From Sterolibacterium sp. (lineage in GTDB: Bacteria; Pseudomonadota; Gammaproteobacteria; Burkholderiales; Rhodocyclaceae), in NCBI GenBank assembly GCA_028713555.1, contig JAQTOA010000008.1:83413-147412 (forward strand): 64,000 nt of DNA, in the 5' to 3' direction. Made by a program: the position numbers and the translations under genes. Shown here piece by piece: positions 21,154-28,864 of this stretch. Below the pieces are notes generated by a model. The model did not search any database and was not told the origin of the DNA. It worked only from the letters and a program-made list of their open reading frames with translations. How positions within the stretch are numbered: the first letter of the stretch is position 1; every line of letters starts with the position of its first letter.

Positions 21154-21833
21154 GGTTATCCATGAATGCTCGATCATTAAATACTCGTCTTTGTCCCGGT
21201 CTTTCGTCGCTGGCGCTGGGATTGTTTATCGCCACTTTTGGCACGACAGCTGTTTATGCCGATGATGGTTCCGGCGCCAAGCTCGAAGAACTGAAACGCG
21301 CCATGACTGCTCCCAATGAAGGTGGCGGAGCAGGTATCGGAGGCACAGACGCCAAGAAGAAAGTTCGCACGCGCGCCATAGTTTTCGATAACGAGCCCCA
21401 ACAGCAAGAGGCGGCCCCACAGGGGGCTGCCAAGCAAGGTCTGGCTAAAGTGGCAAGGCCTGCTGATTGCAAGTCGTTGCCGGCAGACGTTAAGGCGAAC
21501 GCAGTCGATTTTTCAATCCAGTTTAAGGTGGCCAGTGCCGAAATCTCTCACGCCTCTGAATCGACCTTAAACGAGATCGCTAAGATCCTGTCGCTTTCGC
21601 CAGACCGTTGCGTATTGGTTGAGGGTCATACCGACGCTTCGGGAAGTACCGATAAGAATCAGGTGCTCTCCCAAAAGCGTGCCGATAGCGTTGTGAAATA
21701 TATTACCGACAAGGGCGGAGTCGATCACGATCGAATCGTACCCGTTGGCAAAGGGTCTAGCGATCCAATTAAGGATCTAGACCCGCGCGATCCGAAAAAT
21801 CGCCGCGTGGTTTTCAAGGTGGTCGCCGGTTAG
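21150..21833 (+). CDS. OmpA-family peptidoglycan-binding protein
   Basis: This 227-residue protein has a signal peptide (about 1-37, ending VYADDG), a low-complexity linker (about 38-105) and an OmpA C-terminal domain (about 110-226). The domain contains VDFSIQFKVASAEIS, LVEGHTDASGS, LSQKRADSVVKYI and NRRVVFKVV. The Asp in GHTDASG and the Arg in NRR are the residues that bind diaminopimelate in this family. There is no membrane barrel and no lipobox, so it is probably a soluble or protein-tethered peptidoglycan anchor. Its place between the repeat-protein genes suggests that it anchors the structure they form. Confidence 0.88.
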   Translation: MRLSMNARSLNTRLCPGLSSLALGLFIATFGTTAVYADDGSGAKLEELKRAMTAPNEGGGAGIGGTDAKKKVRTRAIVFDNEPQQQEAAPQGAAKQGLAKVARPADCKSLPADVKANAVDFSIQFKVASAEISHASESTLNEIAKILSLSPDRCVLVEGHTDASGSTDKNQVLSQKRADSVVKYITDKGGVDHDRIVPVGKGSSDPIKDLDPRDPKNRRVVFKVVAG

Positions 21834-21880
21834 TGGCGAACATCATTACATCATTAATTACACTCTCGAAAGGAAATAGC

Positions 21881-22192
21881 ATGCGTCTCATCACCTTAAT
21901 CATTGCATCCGCCATAGTTGCTGCACCTGCATTTGCCCAGACCCAGCGTTCCAGCAATCCGCAGGGCGTGCAAATCCAGGGTAACACCGAGATCAAGGCA
22001 AGCCAGGAAAACACGGCGGCAGTTGCCGTCGGCGAGGGTAACACGGCCAAGAACACTGCCGGCGCGATCAAGGGTGGCACCCAGATTCAGGGCAACACCA
22101 AGATTAAAGCCTCGCAAAAGAATACTACGGCAGTAGCCGTTGGCAAGGGTAACAAAGCGTCTAACGAAGCTGGGGTAATTGGCGGCAACTAA
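21881..22192 (+). CDS. Small secreted repeat protein (subunit-like, copy B)
   Basis: This 103-residue protein starts at ATG 21881 after GAAAGGAAATAGC. It has a signal peptide (about 1-20, VAAPAFAQT) and two 37-residue repeats, each containing QIQGNT(E/K)IKASQ(E/K)NT, then AVAVG(E/K)GN and (A/E)AG(A/V)I(K/G)G. The pattern places Asn, Gln and Gly at fixed spacing between short hydrophobic strands, as in curlin and other functional amyloid repeats, although the consensus differs from curlin's. It is a very close paralogue of the next gene in DNA and protein. It is presumably exported to the cell surface. Confidence 0.75.
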   Translation: MRLITLIIASAIVAAPAFAQTQRSSNPQGVQIQGNTEIKASQENTAAVAVGEGNTAKNTAGAIKGGTQIQGNTKIKASQKNTTAVAVGKGNKASNEAGVIGGN

Positions 22193-22575
22193 GCTGGCAA
22201 TTGTATTTTTATCATTAATTTAAATTTAACGGAGAATATCAAATGCGTAAACAACTCGTGCTCGTAACACTGTTGTCTGCTGTCTTGTCCACGGCGGCTT
22301 TTGCTCAGGCCACCAGTTCCAGGGGTAGCCAGTCCTCCTCCAATGCACAGGGCGTGCAGATCCAGGGTAATACCGAGATCAAGGCAAGCCAGGAGAACAC
22401 TGCCGCTGTCGCAGTCGGCGAAGGTAATACCGCCAAGAATACTGCCGGCGCCATCAAGGGCGGGACCCAGATTCAGGGCAACACCAAGATTCAAGCCAAG
22501 CAGAAGAATGCAACGGCAGTTGCTGTTGGCAAGGGCAATACTGCTGCCAACGAGGCTGGTCAAATCGGCGGTAAG
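21955..22575 (+). repeat. Paralogous DNA repeat of copies B and C
   Basis: The mature coding parts of the genes at 21881 and 22243 are close copies in DNA. For example, GAGATCAAGGCAAGCCAGGA and CAAGAA(C/T)ACTGCCGGCGC occur in both at the same offset, about 380 bases apart. Within each gene the two 111-base units are also related. This is a recent gene duplication and could recombine. Confidence 0.8.
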
Positions 22576-22578
22576 TAA
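22243..22578 (+). CDS. Small secreted repeat protein (subunit-like, copy C)
   Basis: This 111-residue protein has a signal peptide (about 1-22, STAAFAQAT), a short Ser-rich spacer and two 37-residue repeats almost the same as in copy B. The variable positions are mostly Lys/Glu and Thr/Asn swaps. GGAG lies nine bases before the ATG at 22243. A strong terminator follows at 22605, which ends the operon. Having several near-identical small subunits at the end of an export operon is typical of pilus or amyloid fibre systems. Confidence 0.75.
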   Translation: MRKQLVLVTLLSAVLSTAAFAQATSSRGSQSSSNAQGVQIQGNTEIKASQENTAAVAVGEGNTAKNTAGAIKGGTQIQGNTKIQAKQKNATAVAVGKGNTAANEAGQIGGK

Positions 22579-22604
22579 TCTGTTTCGGATTTCCTTCATT
22601 ACAG

Positions 22605-22633
22605 AAACCCAGGGGTTTTCCCTGGGTTTTTTT
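22605..22633 (+). terminator. Rho-independent terminator after the repeat-protein operon
   Basis: A perfect 10-bp stem AAACCCAGGG / CCCTGGGTTT with loop GTTTT is followed by a run of seven T. It sits 27 bases after the stop of copy C. Confidence 0.92.
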
Positions 22634-22794
22634 CGGGTGGATCAACTTACCGAAGCGTTGGTAGTCGTTACGTTTCTGACGCAATGATGCGATGATGATT
22701 GTGACTTGTGGTGCTGTGGTTTTTCTGCGACATGTAATTTAAGATGCATCAACGAAATAGAGATTCGCATTGAAATATTAACCGGCGTTGTGGT

Positions 22795-23475
22795 ATGGTC
22801 GAACGCATGGGCTTGCGATCATTGCTTACACTTTTGTTGTTCGTTGTGCATGGGGCAGCATATGCTACCGGCAGGGATGTGGCTTTGGTTACGGTGCTTC
22901 AGGGACGGGTCGTGCGAATTGTGAATGTTGTTAGTCCGGGGAGTGCGGGGCAGTCCCCGCAACGCCAGTCATTGCAATCTTATGCCAAGCTCAAACAAGG
23001 CGACCAACTGACGCTGGATAAGGATTCCCGTCTGCAGTTGGTGTATTTTGACAGTGGACGCATGGAAACTTGGCGGGGTAGTGGTCGTCTGGAAATTTCC
23101 AGTGCAGCAAGTCAGGCATTCGGGCTGCCAGAGCCTCAATTGAGGGTGTTGTCAGCTGTGATGGTTAGTCAGCTGTCGCGTATGCCGGCGGACGATAACC
23201 AAGGGGGAACAAGGTTTCGTAGCATAGCTACGCCGGATGCGATTGCCGGTATTGAGAATACTTATCGGCGCTTGCGTAATGAGACGACGGATCGGAGCGA
23301 TTTAAACCCAGAGTTATATCTGCTCTCGGGCATGTTTGAGGTGAGGGAGTTTGGTCGGGTGGAGCAAGTCCTCTCCGAACTACAACGTGAGCGGGGCAGT
23401 GACTCGCAGGTGAAGTTGTTGGCTTCGCTCTACCAGCGGGCGATGAGGAATTCACGTCAAGCCAAGGGAAATTGA
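22795..23475 (+). CDS. Secreted FecR-like domain protein (copy 2)
   Basis: This 226-residue protein has a signal peptide (about 1-25, VVHGAAYATG). The same motif order as the protein at 15823 follows: VTVLQGRVVRI, YAKLKQGDQLTLDKDSRLQL, GRMETWRGSGRLEI, and a helical C-terminus with NPELYLLSGMFEVREFGRV. Two in-frame ATGs (22795 and 22807) are possible, and neither has a strong ribosome site. Its location just before an autotransporter barrel and after the fibre operon suggests that the two FecR-like copies bracket one surface-structure locus. Periplasmic location is expected. Confidence 0.72.
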   Translation: MVERMGLRSLLTLLLFVVHGAAYATGRDVALVTVLQGRVVRIVNVVSPGSAGQSPQRQSLQSYAKLKQGDQLTLDKDSRLQLVYFDSGRMETWRGSGRLEISSAASQAFGLPEPQLRVLSAVMVSQLSRMPADDNQGGTRFRSIATPDAIAGIENTYRRLRNETTDRSDLNPELYLLSGMFEVREFGRVEQVLSELQRERGSDSQVKLLASLYQRAMRNSRQAKGN

Positions 23476-23617
23476 GACCAAAAAGTTTGCCGCGCTTACC
23501 GGCAACATAGAAGCAAATGTAATTGTTTCGGTGTCTTTTCGATTAATAAAGTAAGGCTCTGAAGTGTGCGGAAGTTGCTACAGTGTTCTTTTTAGTGTTA
23601 TTTTTTTGGAGATCATA

Positions 23618-24622
23618 ATGAATAAACTTGCAAACCAACCTTTTCTGGCTATTGCTGGCGGTGTATTTGCCGTGGTTCTCAGCGGGATAGCTTCTGCCCA
23701 GACATCTGGAGCACCAAGCTATTCACCGAGCGGTTCATCCTCAGCATCACCGAGTGGTTCAAGCAGTGCTCTGATGGAGACGGTAGCAACGCAGTTGATC
23801 AGTTCAACCTCTTTGACCCAAATGCTTTCCATTTCGAATGCCATTTCCTTCCGCTCGGGTGGCGCATTCCAGGCTCCCCCTGGAGCAAGAGCTGACTCTC
23901 AGCGTTACGGTATGGCTGCGGGTGGTGCCTCTCAGTGGAATGCTTGGGGCAGTGTCACAGGCGAGACCTTCAAGTACACTCGCAATGCCGTGGAACGAAA
24001 ATTGGATACGACGAATACAGTTCTTGGTGTCGATTATGCGCTTAGTCCGACAGTAACCTTTGGTTTTTCAACGGCATTTGATCGGAGTACCGGATCGCTT
24101 TTCGACAGGACTACCACAGGTTATACAGTGGCCCCCTATGTTGGTTGGCAGCTTAGCAAAGAATGGTCCCTAGATGCGATCGTTGGCTGGGGTAAGGGGG
24201 ACATAGATTCTGGTGGGATCAGCATCAAGCCCGATCGTACCTTCTATGGTACCAACTTGAGTTACACCACTTGGGCCAACAGCTGGCAGCTGTCCGCCAA
24301 GGGCAGCTACCTGTATGGTGAGGAGAACTACGGCTCAATCTCGGTCAGGAACAAAATTGACCAGTGGCGTCTCGGTGGGCGGGTAGGTTACTGGATGGAT
24401 GGCGTTCTGCCCTATTTTGCTGTGTCCTATTCCTCCGATAACCAAAGGACCGCTGGTGCGGGTACGAGCGATCTCGGCGAAAATGCCACTCTATCCTCGC
24501 TGGGTGTCGATTTCATCTCCCTCAAAAGCAACTTGACGGGTGGAATCGTTTTCAGCACGGAAGGTGGTCGCACCAACAGCAAACGTGATAGCGTGATGGC
24601 GAACATCAACTACCGTTTCTGA
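23618..24622 (+). CDS. Autotransporter-type outer-membrane beta-barrel protein
   Basis: This 334-residue protein starts at ATG 23618 with TTGGAG upstream. A signal peptide (about 1-28) is followed by a Ser/Pro-rich spacer (SPSGSSSASPSGSSS), a short helical part (about 50-95), and a barrel of about 230 residues that starts WNAWGSVTGETF and ends in NINYRF. The terminal Phe and alternating aromatic strands match the autotransporter beta-domain. There is almost no passenger, so it may be a pore or anchor instead of a classical autotransporter. It ends at the start codon of the lipoprotein hydrolase (TGATG). Confidence 0.8.
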   Translation: MNKLANQPFLAIAGGVFAVVLSGIASAQTSGAPSYSPSGSSSASPSGSSSALMETVATQLISSTSLTQMLSISNAISFRSGGAFQAPPGARADSQRYGMAAGGASQWNAWGSVTGETFKYTRNAVERKLDTTNTVLGVDYALSPTVTFGFSTAFDRSTGSLFDRTTTGYTVAPYVGWQLSKEWSLDAIVGWGKGDIDSGGISIKPDRTFYGTNLSYTTWANSWQLSAKGSYLYGEENYGSISVRNKIDQWRLGGRVGYWMDGVLPYFAVSYSSDNQRTAGAGTSDLGENATLSSLGVDFISLKSNLTGGIVFSTEGGRTNSKRDSVMANINYRF

Positions 24623-25479
24623 TGCTTGGTTCGGGTTTCGACCCGATGAAGGCCGCGCTTGTCTGCGCGGCCTTCTTATTTACCTTGATGGGATGTGCGA
24701 CGCCTGACTCGTTCGTCAATTTGCAGCATGTCGCCGTCAAGGCAAGGGAGCGAGGTTTTTCGTTATCGGAGATCAGGGTTGGCGAATTTCATCTTGCGGC
24801 GTATTTGCGCACACCCGCCCAACCCGACGACGTGCTGGTTATTTACATCGAAGGCGATGGTGCTCCCTGGTTAACGCCTTACCATCCGCCGCTTGATCCC
24901 ACGCCGCTCAAGCCCACGTCACTGTCACTCGCTGTTGCAGATACTTCTCCGGCGATTGCCTATCTGGGGCGCCCCTGCCAATATTTGGAGGCGAACGCCT
25001 TGCGTCAATGTGACAGCACCTATTGGGTAGAGCGACGCTTTGCTCCTGAGGTTGTCTCGGCTTATGATGAAGCTGTCAGCCGGCTCAAGATGTATTATTC
25101 AGCCCGGCGCCTCAGGCTGGTTGGTTATTCTGGAGGCGGTGTAATTGCGACCCTGCTAGCGATGCGTCGTGACGATGTTGAATTATTATTGACGGTGGCT
25201 GCGCCATTGGCCATTTCGGAATGGGTGGCATGGCACGGTGTTTCCCCGTTGACGGGTTCCCTCGATCCTGCCGTTTTTCAGATGGATGCACATTTGCCTC
25301 CTAGCGTGCATTTTGTTGGCGGTCATGATCGAACTGTCCCAGCGTCGATAGTTGAAAGCTTCGTCCATCGCAGGGGAGGGCGAATCGAAGTTGTATCCGA
25401 TTTCGACCATGAATGTTGCTGGGCGCGTGACTGGAAGTATCTACTCGGCCGCTTGCCCAACCAGAAGGACCCCAAATGA
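24622..25479 (+). CDS. Lipoprotein alpha/beta-hydrolase
   Basis: This 285-residue protein has a lipoprotein signal: FLFTLMGCATP places the lipobox Cys at about residue 24. The mature part is an alpha/beta-hydrolase with nucleophile elbow LVGYSGGGV, a likely acid in VGGHDRTVP and a His in SDFDHECCW. The oxyanion region may be VIYIEGDGAPW. Substrate unknown; small lipases and esterases of this type occur in gammaproteobacteria and betaproteobacteria. It shares TGATG with the stop of the barrel gene, so the two should be translationally coupled. Its first codons, however, contain a terminator-like hairpin (24648-24675). Confidence 0.78.
   Translation: MLGSGFDPMKAALVCAAFLFTLMGCATPDSFVNLQHVAVKARERGFSLSEIRVGEFHLAAYLRTPAQPDDVLVIYIEGDGAPWLTPYHPPLDPTPLKPTSLSLAVADTSPAIAYLGRPCQYLEANALRQCDSTYWVERRFAPEVVSAYDEAVSRLKMYYSARRLRLVGYSGGGVIATLLAMRRDDVELLLTVAAPLAISEWVAWHGVSPLTGSLDPAVFQMDAHLPPSVHFVGGHDRTVPASIVESFVHRRGGRIEVVSDFDHECCWARDWKYLLGRLPNQKDPK
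24631..24681 (+). terminator. Two hairpins, one terminator-like, inside the start of the hydrolase gene
   Basis: TCGGGT-TTCG-ACCCGA (24631-24646) is followed at once by a perfect 11-bp stem GAAGGCCGCGC / GCGCGGCCTTC (24648-24675, loop TTGTCT) and then TTATTT. It looks like the intrinsic terminator of the barrel gene, yet it encodes the signal peptide of the next protein. Confidence 0.7.
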
Positions 25480-25549
25480 ATCTAAAGTTTTGGCTAGGGG
25501 TTGTTGAATAAGAGATTATTGAAATTCTTCAGACGAAGCAGAGGAGTCG

Positions 25550-26269
25550 ATGGGTATTCGTCAAACCAGAGTATTTGTGCCTTCCAACGATCCAGAAGAA
25601 AACTGGGCGGAGACGCTCATCGGAAAGTTATTTCGTCCGCTGACTGCCAGGTTTTCTGATCATCTGGAATGGTTTTGGTTTTCGCGGTATGGCCCGATTA
25701 CCAGTGATTCCAGCGACTGTGATATTGCCAAGATTCCTTTCGAGTACAAGATATCCACACATACTGGTTCAGGAATATCTCACCGGAGTATGCGTTTTAG
25801 ATATTTCATTGCGGATCATCAGCAAGAGGCATTTGAGCAATGGGCTTTGCAAATGCTCACGAAGCAAGGCTACTGTGTCTCTGATTTCAGGCCGTATGAT
25901 TTTGTCGGCGACACTGGGAGCAATCGATTTCTCGGCAATGAAAATCGTCGGCCAAACCGGGCAATGCAGCGTGCTCAGTTGGTTACGCAATTCTACATGG
26001 CATCTTCTCGACTTGTGATCGATGCACTGGTCGGGCCGGACGACGCTGGACGTTATCGAATGGAGACAAACGACGATTTTCAGAACCCTGGCGGCTCTTC
26101 ATTCCAGTCGATTCATCATCTTTACTGCAACATTACGTGTACCCCGACCGACGTATATGTATTCCAGAAAGCAGGACTCGACGTTATCGGGTTTGGCACG
26201 TTTATCAATCCGCCAACTGCGCCACCCGGCGGATGGGATGGCTCAACTGCTTATTCGATCTGGTTCTGA
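25550..26269 (+). CDS. Hypothetical protein
   Basis: This 239-residue protein lacks a signal peptide or membrane segment. It is rich in aromatics (LEWFWFSRYGP, MRFRYFIAD) and contains WALQMLTKQGYCVSDFRPYD and NRRPNRAMQRAQLV. AGAGGAG lies five bases before the ATG at 25550. I do not recognise the family. The WFWFSRYG phrase distantly recalls thiopeptide-type dehydratase partner proteins, but nothing else around it supports that. It lies between the surface locus and an oppositely oriented glycosyltransferase gene. Confidence 0.6.
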   Translation: MGIRQTRVFVPSNDPEENWAETLIGKLFRPLTARFSDHLEWFWFSRYGPITSDSSDCDIAKIPFEYKISTHTGSGISHRSMRFRYFIADHQQEAFEQWALQMLTKQGYCVSDFRPYDFVGDTGSNRFLGNENRRPNRAMQRAQLVTQFYMASSRLVIDALVGPDDAGRYRMETNDDFQNPGGSSFQSIHHLYCNITCTPTDVYVFQKAGLDVIGFGTFINPPTAPPGGWDGSTAYSIWF

Positions 26270-26310
26270 AAACTGATCGTTATCATCCAAGTCTGATTTA
26301 TCCCGGAGCA

Positions 26311-28404
26311 TCACATTGCGAAGGGTGCCGTACATTGACTAAAAGACGCTAGTTTTCCGAGAACTCTTTCAAACACTTCATTCCAGTCGTTACTGCGGGA
26401 TTGGCGAAATAATGTTGCTGAAGGATACCAGGGGCTGTCGTTTCGATCCAATAGCCAGCGCCAGTCAGGATTGAATGGCAGCAGCAGCCATACGGGCTTG
26501 CCTAGTGCTCCAGCCAGATGGGCGACCGAGGTATCCACTGAAATTACCAAATCCATTAGATCAACCAGCGCGGCCGTGTCTGAAAAATCGTGCAAGTCGG
26601 TGCCAAATTGGGCAATATCCTTCCGCTCGTCCAGGATCGGACTGTCGGTTGCGCGCACGTCCTTCTGAATGCATATAAATTGTGCATGGGCAGACAGCAG
26701 TTTGACAAAATTTGAAAGGGGTATCGAACGGTTGTGGTCGTTTCCGAACAACCTATTGCCCGACCAGGCCAATCCAATACGTGGGAGTGTCTTACGGCCC
26801 AGTTTTGCCTGCCATATATTGAGGTACTCTGGGTCACTGCGAAGGTAGCATTTTTCTGCAGGAATAGAGTCGAGCCTAGTGTTGAATGCCAATGGCAAAC
26901 TCAGGAGAGGGCAATGATAATCGAAGTCCGGCAGTAGTTCGCCTCTTGCGATTATCTGGCTGACGCCCGCCAAATTTATCAGCATCGATTTTAGTTCGGG
27001 TTGCACTTCCAGGATTACCGTTGCGCCTTGCGCTGCCAAGAGTTTGCTGTATCGGCAGAATTGAATCGTGTCCCCCAGGCCTTGCTCTGCATGCAACAGG
27101 ATAGTCCTGCCACACAAGTCCTGTTTGCCAAGCCAGAGTGGTTGCGGGAAGTCGCGTTTGTCTTTCTTGTATCGCTCGGTTTGCCAGCGCCACTCCAATT
27201 TTTTCCAGCCCTCAGAAAAGTTTCCCATCTGGAGCAAACACATGCTTTCGTTATAGTGCGCAGTTGCATCCTCAGGTCTAAGATCAAGCGCTTGGCGATA
27301 GCTTTCGAGGGCTTCCTCATGCCGTTTCAGATCACGCAGTACATTCCCGCGGATATTGCGTGCATCGAATGAATCCTCTTCCTGATCATCAATTGCGTGA
27401 TCGAGGCTGTCCAGAGCCTCTTCGTATCGTCCCACGTAAGGAAGAGCAAAGCCTCGGTTGTTAAATGCTTCGAAATAGTTAGGAACGAGTTCAATTGCCC
27501 GGTCAAAGCATGCAATGGCCTCCTCATACCGCCCCATATGTAGCAACGACATTCCTCGGCTGTTATGAGCAACACCGTTGCCCGGTCGAAGCACAATTGC
27601 ACGATCAAAACTAACCAAGGCTTCTTCATGTCGTTCCTGAGTGGGCAGTGCAATTCCACGATTGATGAATGCTTCAAAATAGTCCGGGGTAAGTTCTATT
27701 GCACGGTTAAAGCTGACTATTGCTTCTTCATGCCGCCCTAGGTTGAGCAGGGAAATTCCTCGGTTGTTGTGCGCAACACCATTGCTATTGTTGAGCAGAA
27801 TTGCTTGATCAAAGCTGGCGATTGCATCAATATGTTGCCCAAGTTTCTGAAGTGAAATTCCCCGGTTGTTGTGCGCAAACTCATTCTCTGGTTGGAATTC
27901 AATTGCTCGATCAAAGCTGGCTATTGCATTTTCGTGTTGCCCCAAGTTTTGAAGGGCGCTACCTTGATTGTTATAAGCTTCGGAATAGTCGGGCTTGAGT
28001 TCAATTGCTCGACCAAAGCTGGCTATTGCGTTCTCATAGCGTAACAGTTTGAGCAACGCTAGGCCGTAATTAAAATGAGCAGCCGGGTGATTTTTATTTA
28101 TGGAAATGGCATCACTGAGAAAATCAACTGCGTTGTGCGTATGTCCGGTTTGTAAAGACAGGTGGCCGAGAAATAGCAGGGAGTCAAAATGTGTAGGTTG
28201 CACGTGTAGAACCTCTCTATAGAGGGATTCTGCAAGATCCAGTTGCCCCTGCTGATGCATTGCCAAAGCGCACTGAAATTTTGCCGCTAACACTGGAGAG
28301 GGCCTTGACCTGATATTCTTTGGATGATTGCCGATTTGCCGAGCCTTGTTTTTTGCCATGTCGAGTTGTTGGTGACTATGTTGATACATGCAACTAGCAA
28401 CCAC
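26311..28404 (-). CDS. TPR-repeat protein with GT9-like glycosyltransferase domain
   Basis: Up to 697 residues: about eleven TPR units of 34 residues (about 35-410, typified by ENAIASFDRAIELKPDYSEA) followed by a heptosyltransferase-like domain (about 430-690). The latter has GRTILLHAEQGLGDTIQF, RIGLAWSGN and MDLVISVDTSVAHLAGALGK. Proteins of this build glycosylate surface proteins or flagellin in several proteobacteria. A role in modifying the adhesin or barrel encoded nearby is possible. The start is uncertain: GTG 28404 opens the frame, with ATGs at 28389 and 28359. It is transcribed against its neighbours. Confidence 0.82.
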   Translation of the reverse strand: MVASCMYQHSHQQLDMAKNKARQIGNHPKNIRSRPSPVLAAKFQCALAMHQQGQLDLAESLYREVLHVQPTHFDSLLFLGHLSLQTGHTHNAVDFLSDAISINKNHPAAHFNYGLALLKLLRYENAIASFGRAIELKPDYSEAYNNQGSALQNLGQHENAIASFDRAIEFQPENEFAHNNRGISLQKLGQHIDAIASFDQAILLNNSNGVAHNNRGISLLNLGRHEEAIVSFNRAIELTPDYFEAFINRGIALPTQERHEEALVSFDRAIVLRPGNGVAHNSRGMSLLHMGRYEEAIACFDRAIELVPNYFEAFNNRGFALPYVGRYEEALDSLDHAIDDQEEDSFDARNIRGNVLRDLKRHEEALESYRQALDLRPEDATAHYNESMCLLQMGNFSEGWKKLEWRWQTERYKKDKRDFPQPLWLGKQDLCGRTILLHAEQGLGDTIQFCRYSKLLAAQGATVILEVQPELKSMLINLAGVSQIIARGELLPDFDYHCPLLSLPLAFNTRLDSIPAEKCYLRSDPEYLNIWQAKLGRKTLPRIGLAWSGNRLFGNDHNRSIPLSNFVKLLSAHAQFICIQKDVRATDSPILDERKDIAQFGTDLHDFSDTAALVDLMDLVISVDTSVAHLAGALGKPVWLLLPFNPDWRWLLDRNDSPWYPSATLFRQSRSNDWNEVFERVLGKLASFSQCTAPFAM

Positions 28405-28538
28405 TGGGCAGCGAAGTCATAGGAGGCGACCGCCCGGTTGGAAAGATATAAAATGCCATCTTACTGTTTTATTTTGGTATCGTGTTTCTTTGTTCGGTGT
28501 GAGCTACCAATAAGGCTGATCGATGCTTGGGAGATAAC

Positions 28539-28841
28539 ATGAATCGGATTTGGCGGGAACTCATTGCAGCTTGTTTGGCTGGTCTTATTTCGCTCATGCC
28601 AGCAGCTCACAGCCAGAGCATGAGCGGGATGGTTGCGCCAATCAATCAGGTGGAGGCAATTGAAGGTCATCTACAGCAGTTGCGTACTCAATCCAACCGG
28701 GAGACCGAGGAGAACCTCAAGAAAAACAGCCGAACTTTCGAATTACCTAAACCCATAACCAACACTTCAGAACAAATAAGAGCGGAAGGTAAGAGCGGGA
28801 AACCAAGGGCGCCAGCGGGTAATAGTAAGTACAAAAAATGA
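28539..28841 (+). CDS. Small secreted protein upstream of the caspase-like gene
   Basis: This 100-residue protein starts at ATG 28539, five bases after GGGAG. Residues 1-26 are a signal peptide (SLMPAAHSQSMSG). The mature part is helical and charged (IEGHLQQLRTQSNRETEENL) with a Lys/Pro-rich tail. Its stop overlaps an in-frame ATG of the caspase-like gene (28838), so the two are co-transcribed and probably act together. No family recognised. Confidence 0.65.
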   Translation: MNRIWRELIAACLAGLISLMPAAHSQSMSGMVAPINQVEAIEGHLQQLRTQSNRETEENLKKNSRTFELPKPITNTSEQIRAEGKSGKPRAPAGNSKYKK

Positions 28842-28864
28842 ATAAGCAAACAGGAGATAATGTA

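Noticed and set aside
25550..26269. Thiopeptide/lanthipeptide dehydratase-type partner protein
   Set aside because: Only one short aromatic phrase is similar; there is no precursor peptide, cyclase or other modification gene nearby.
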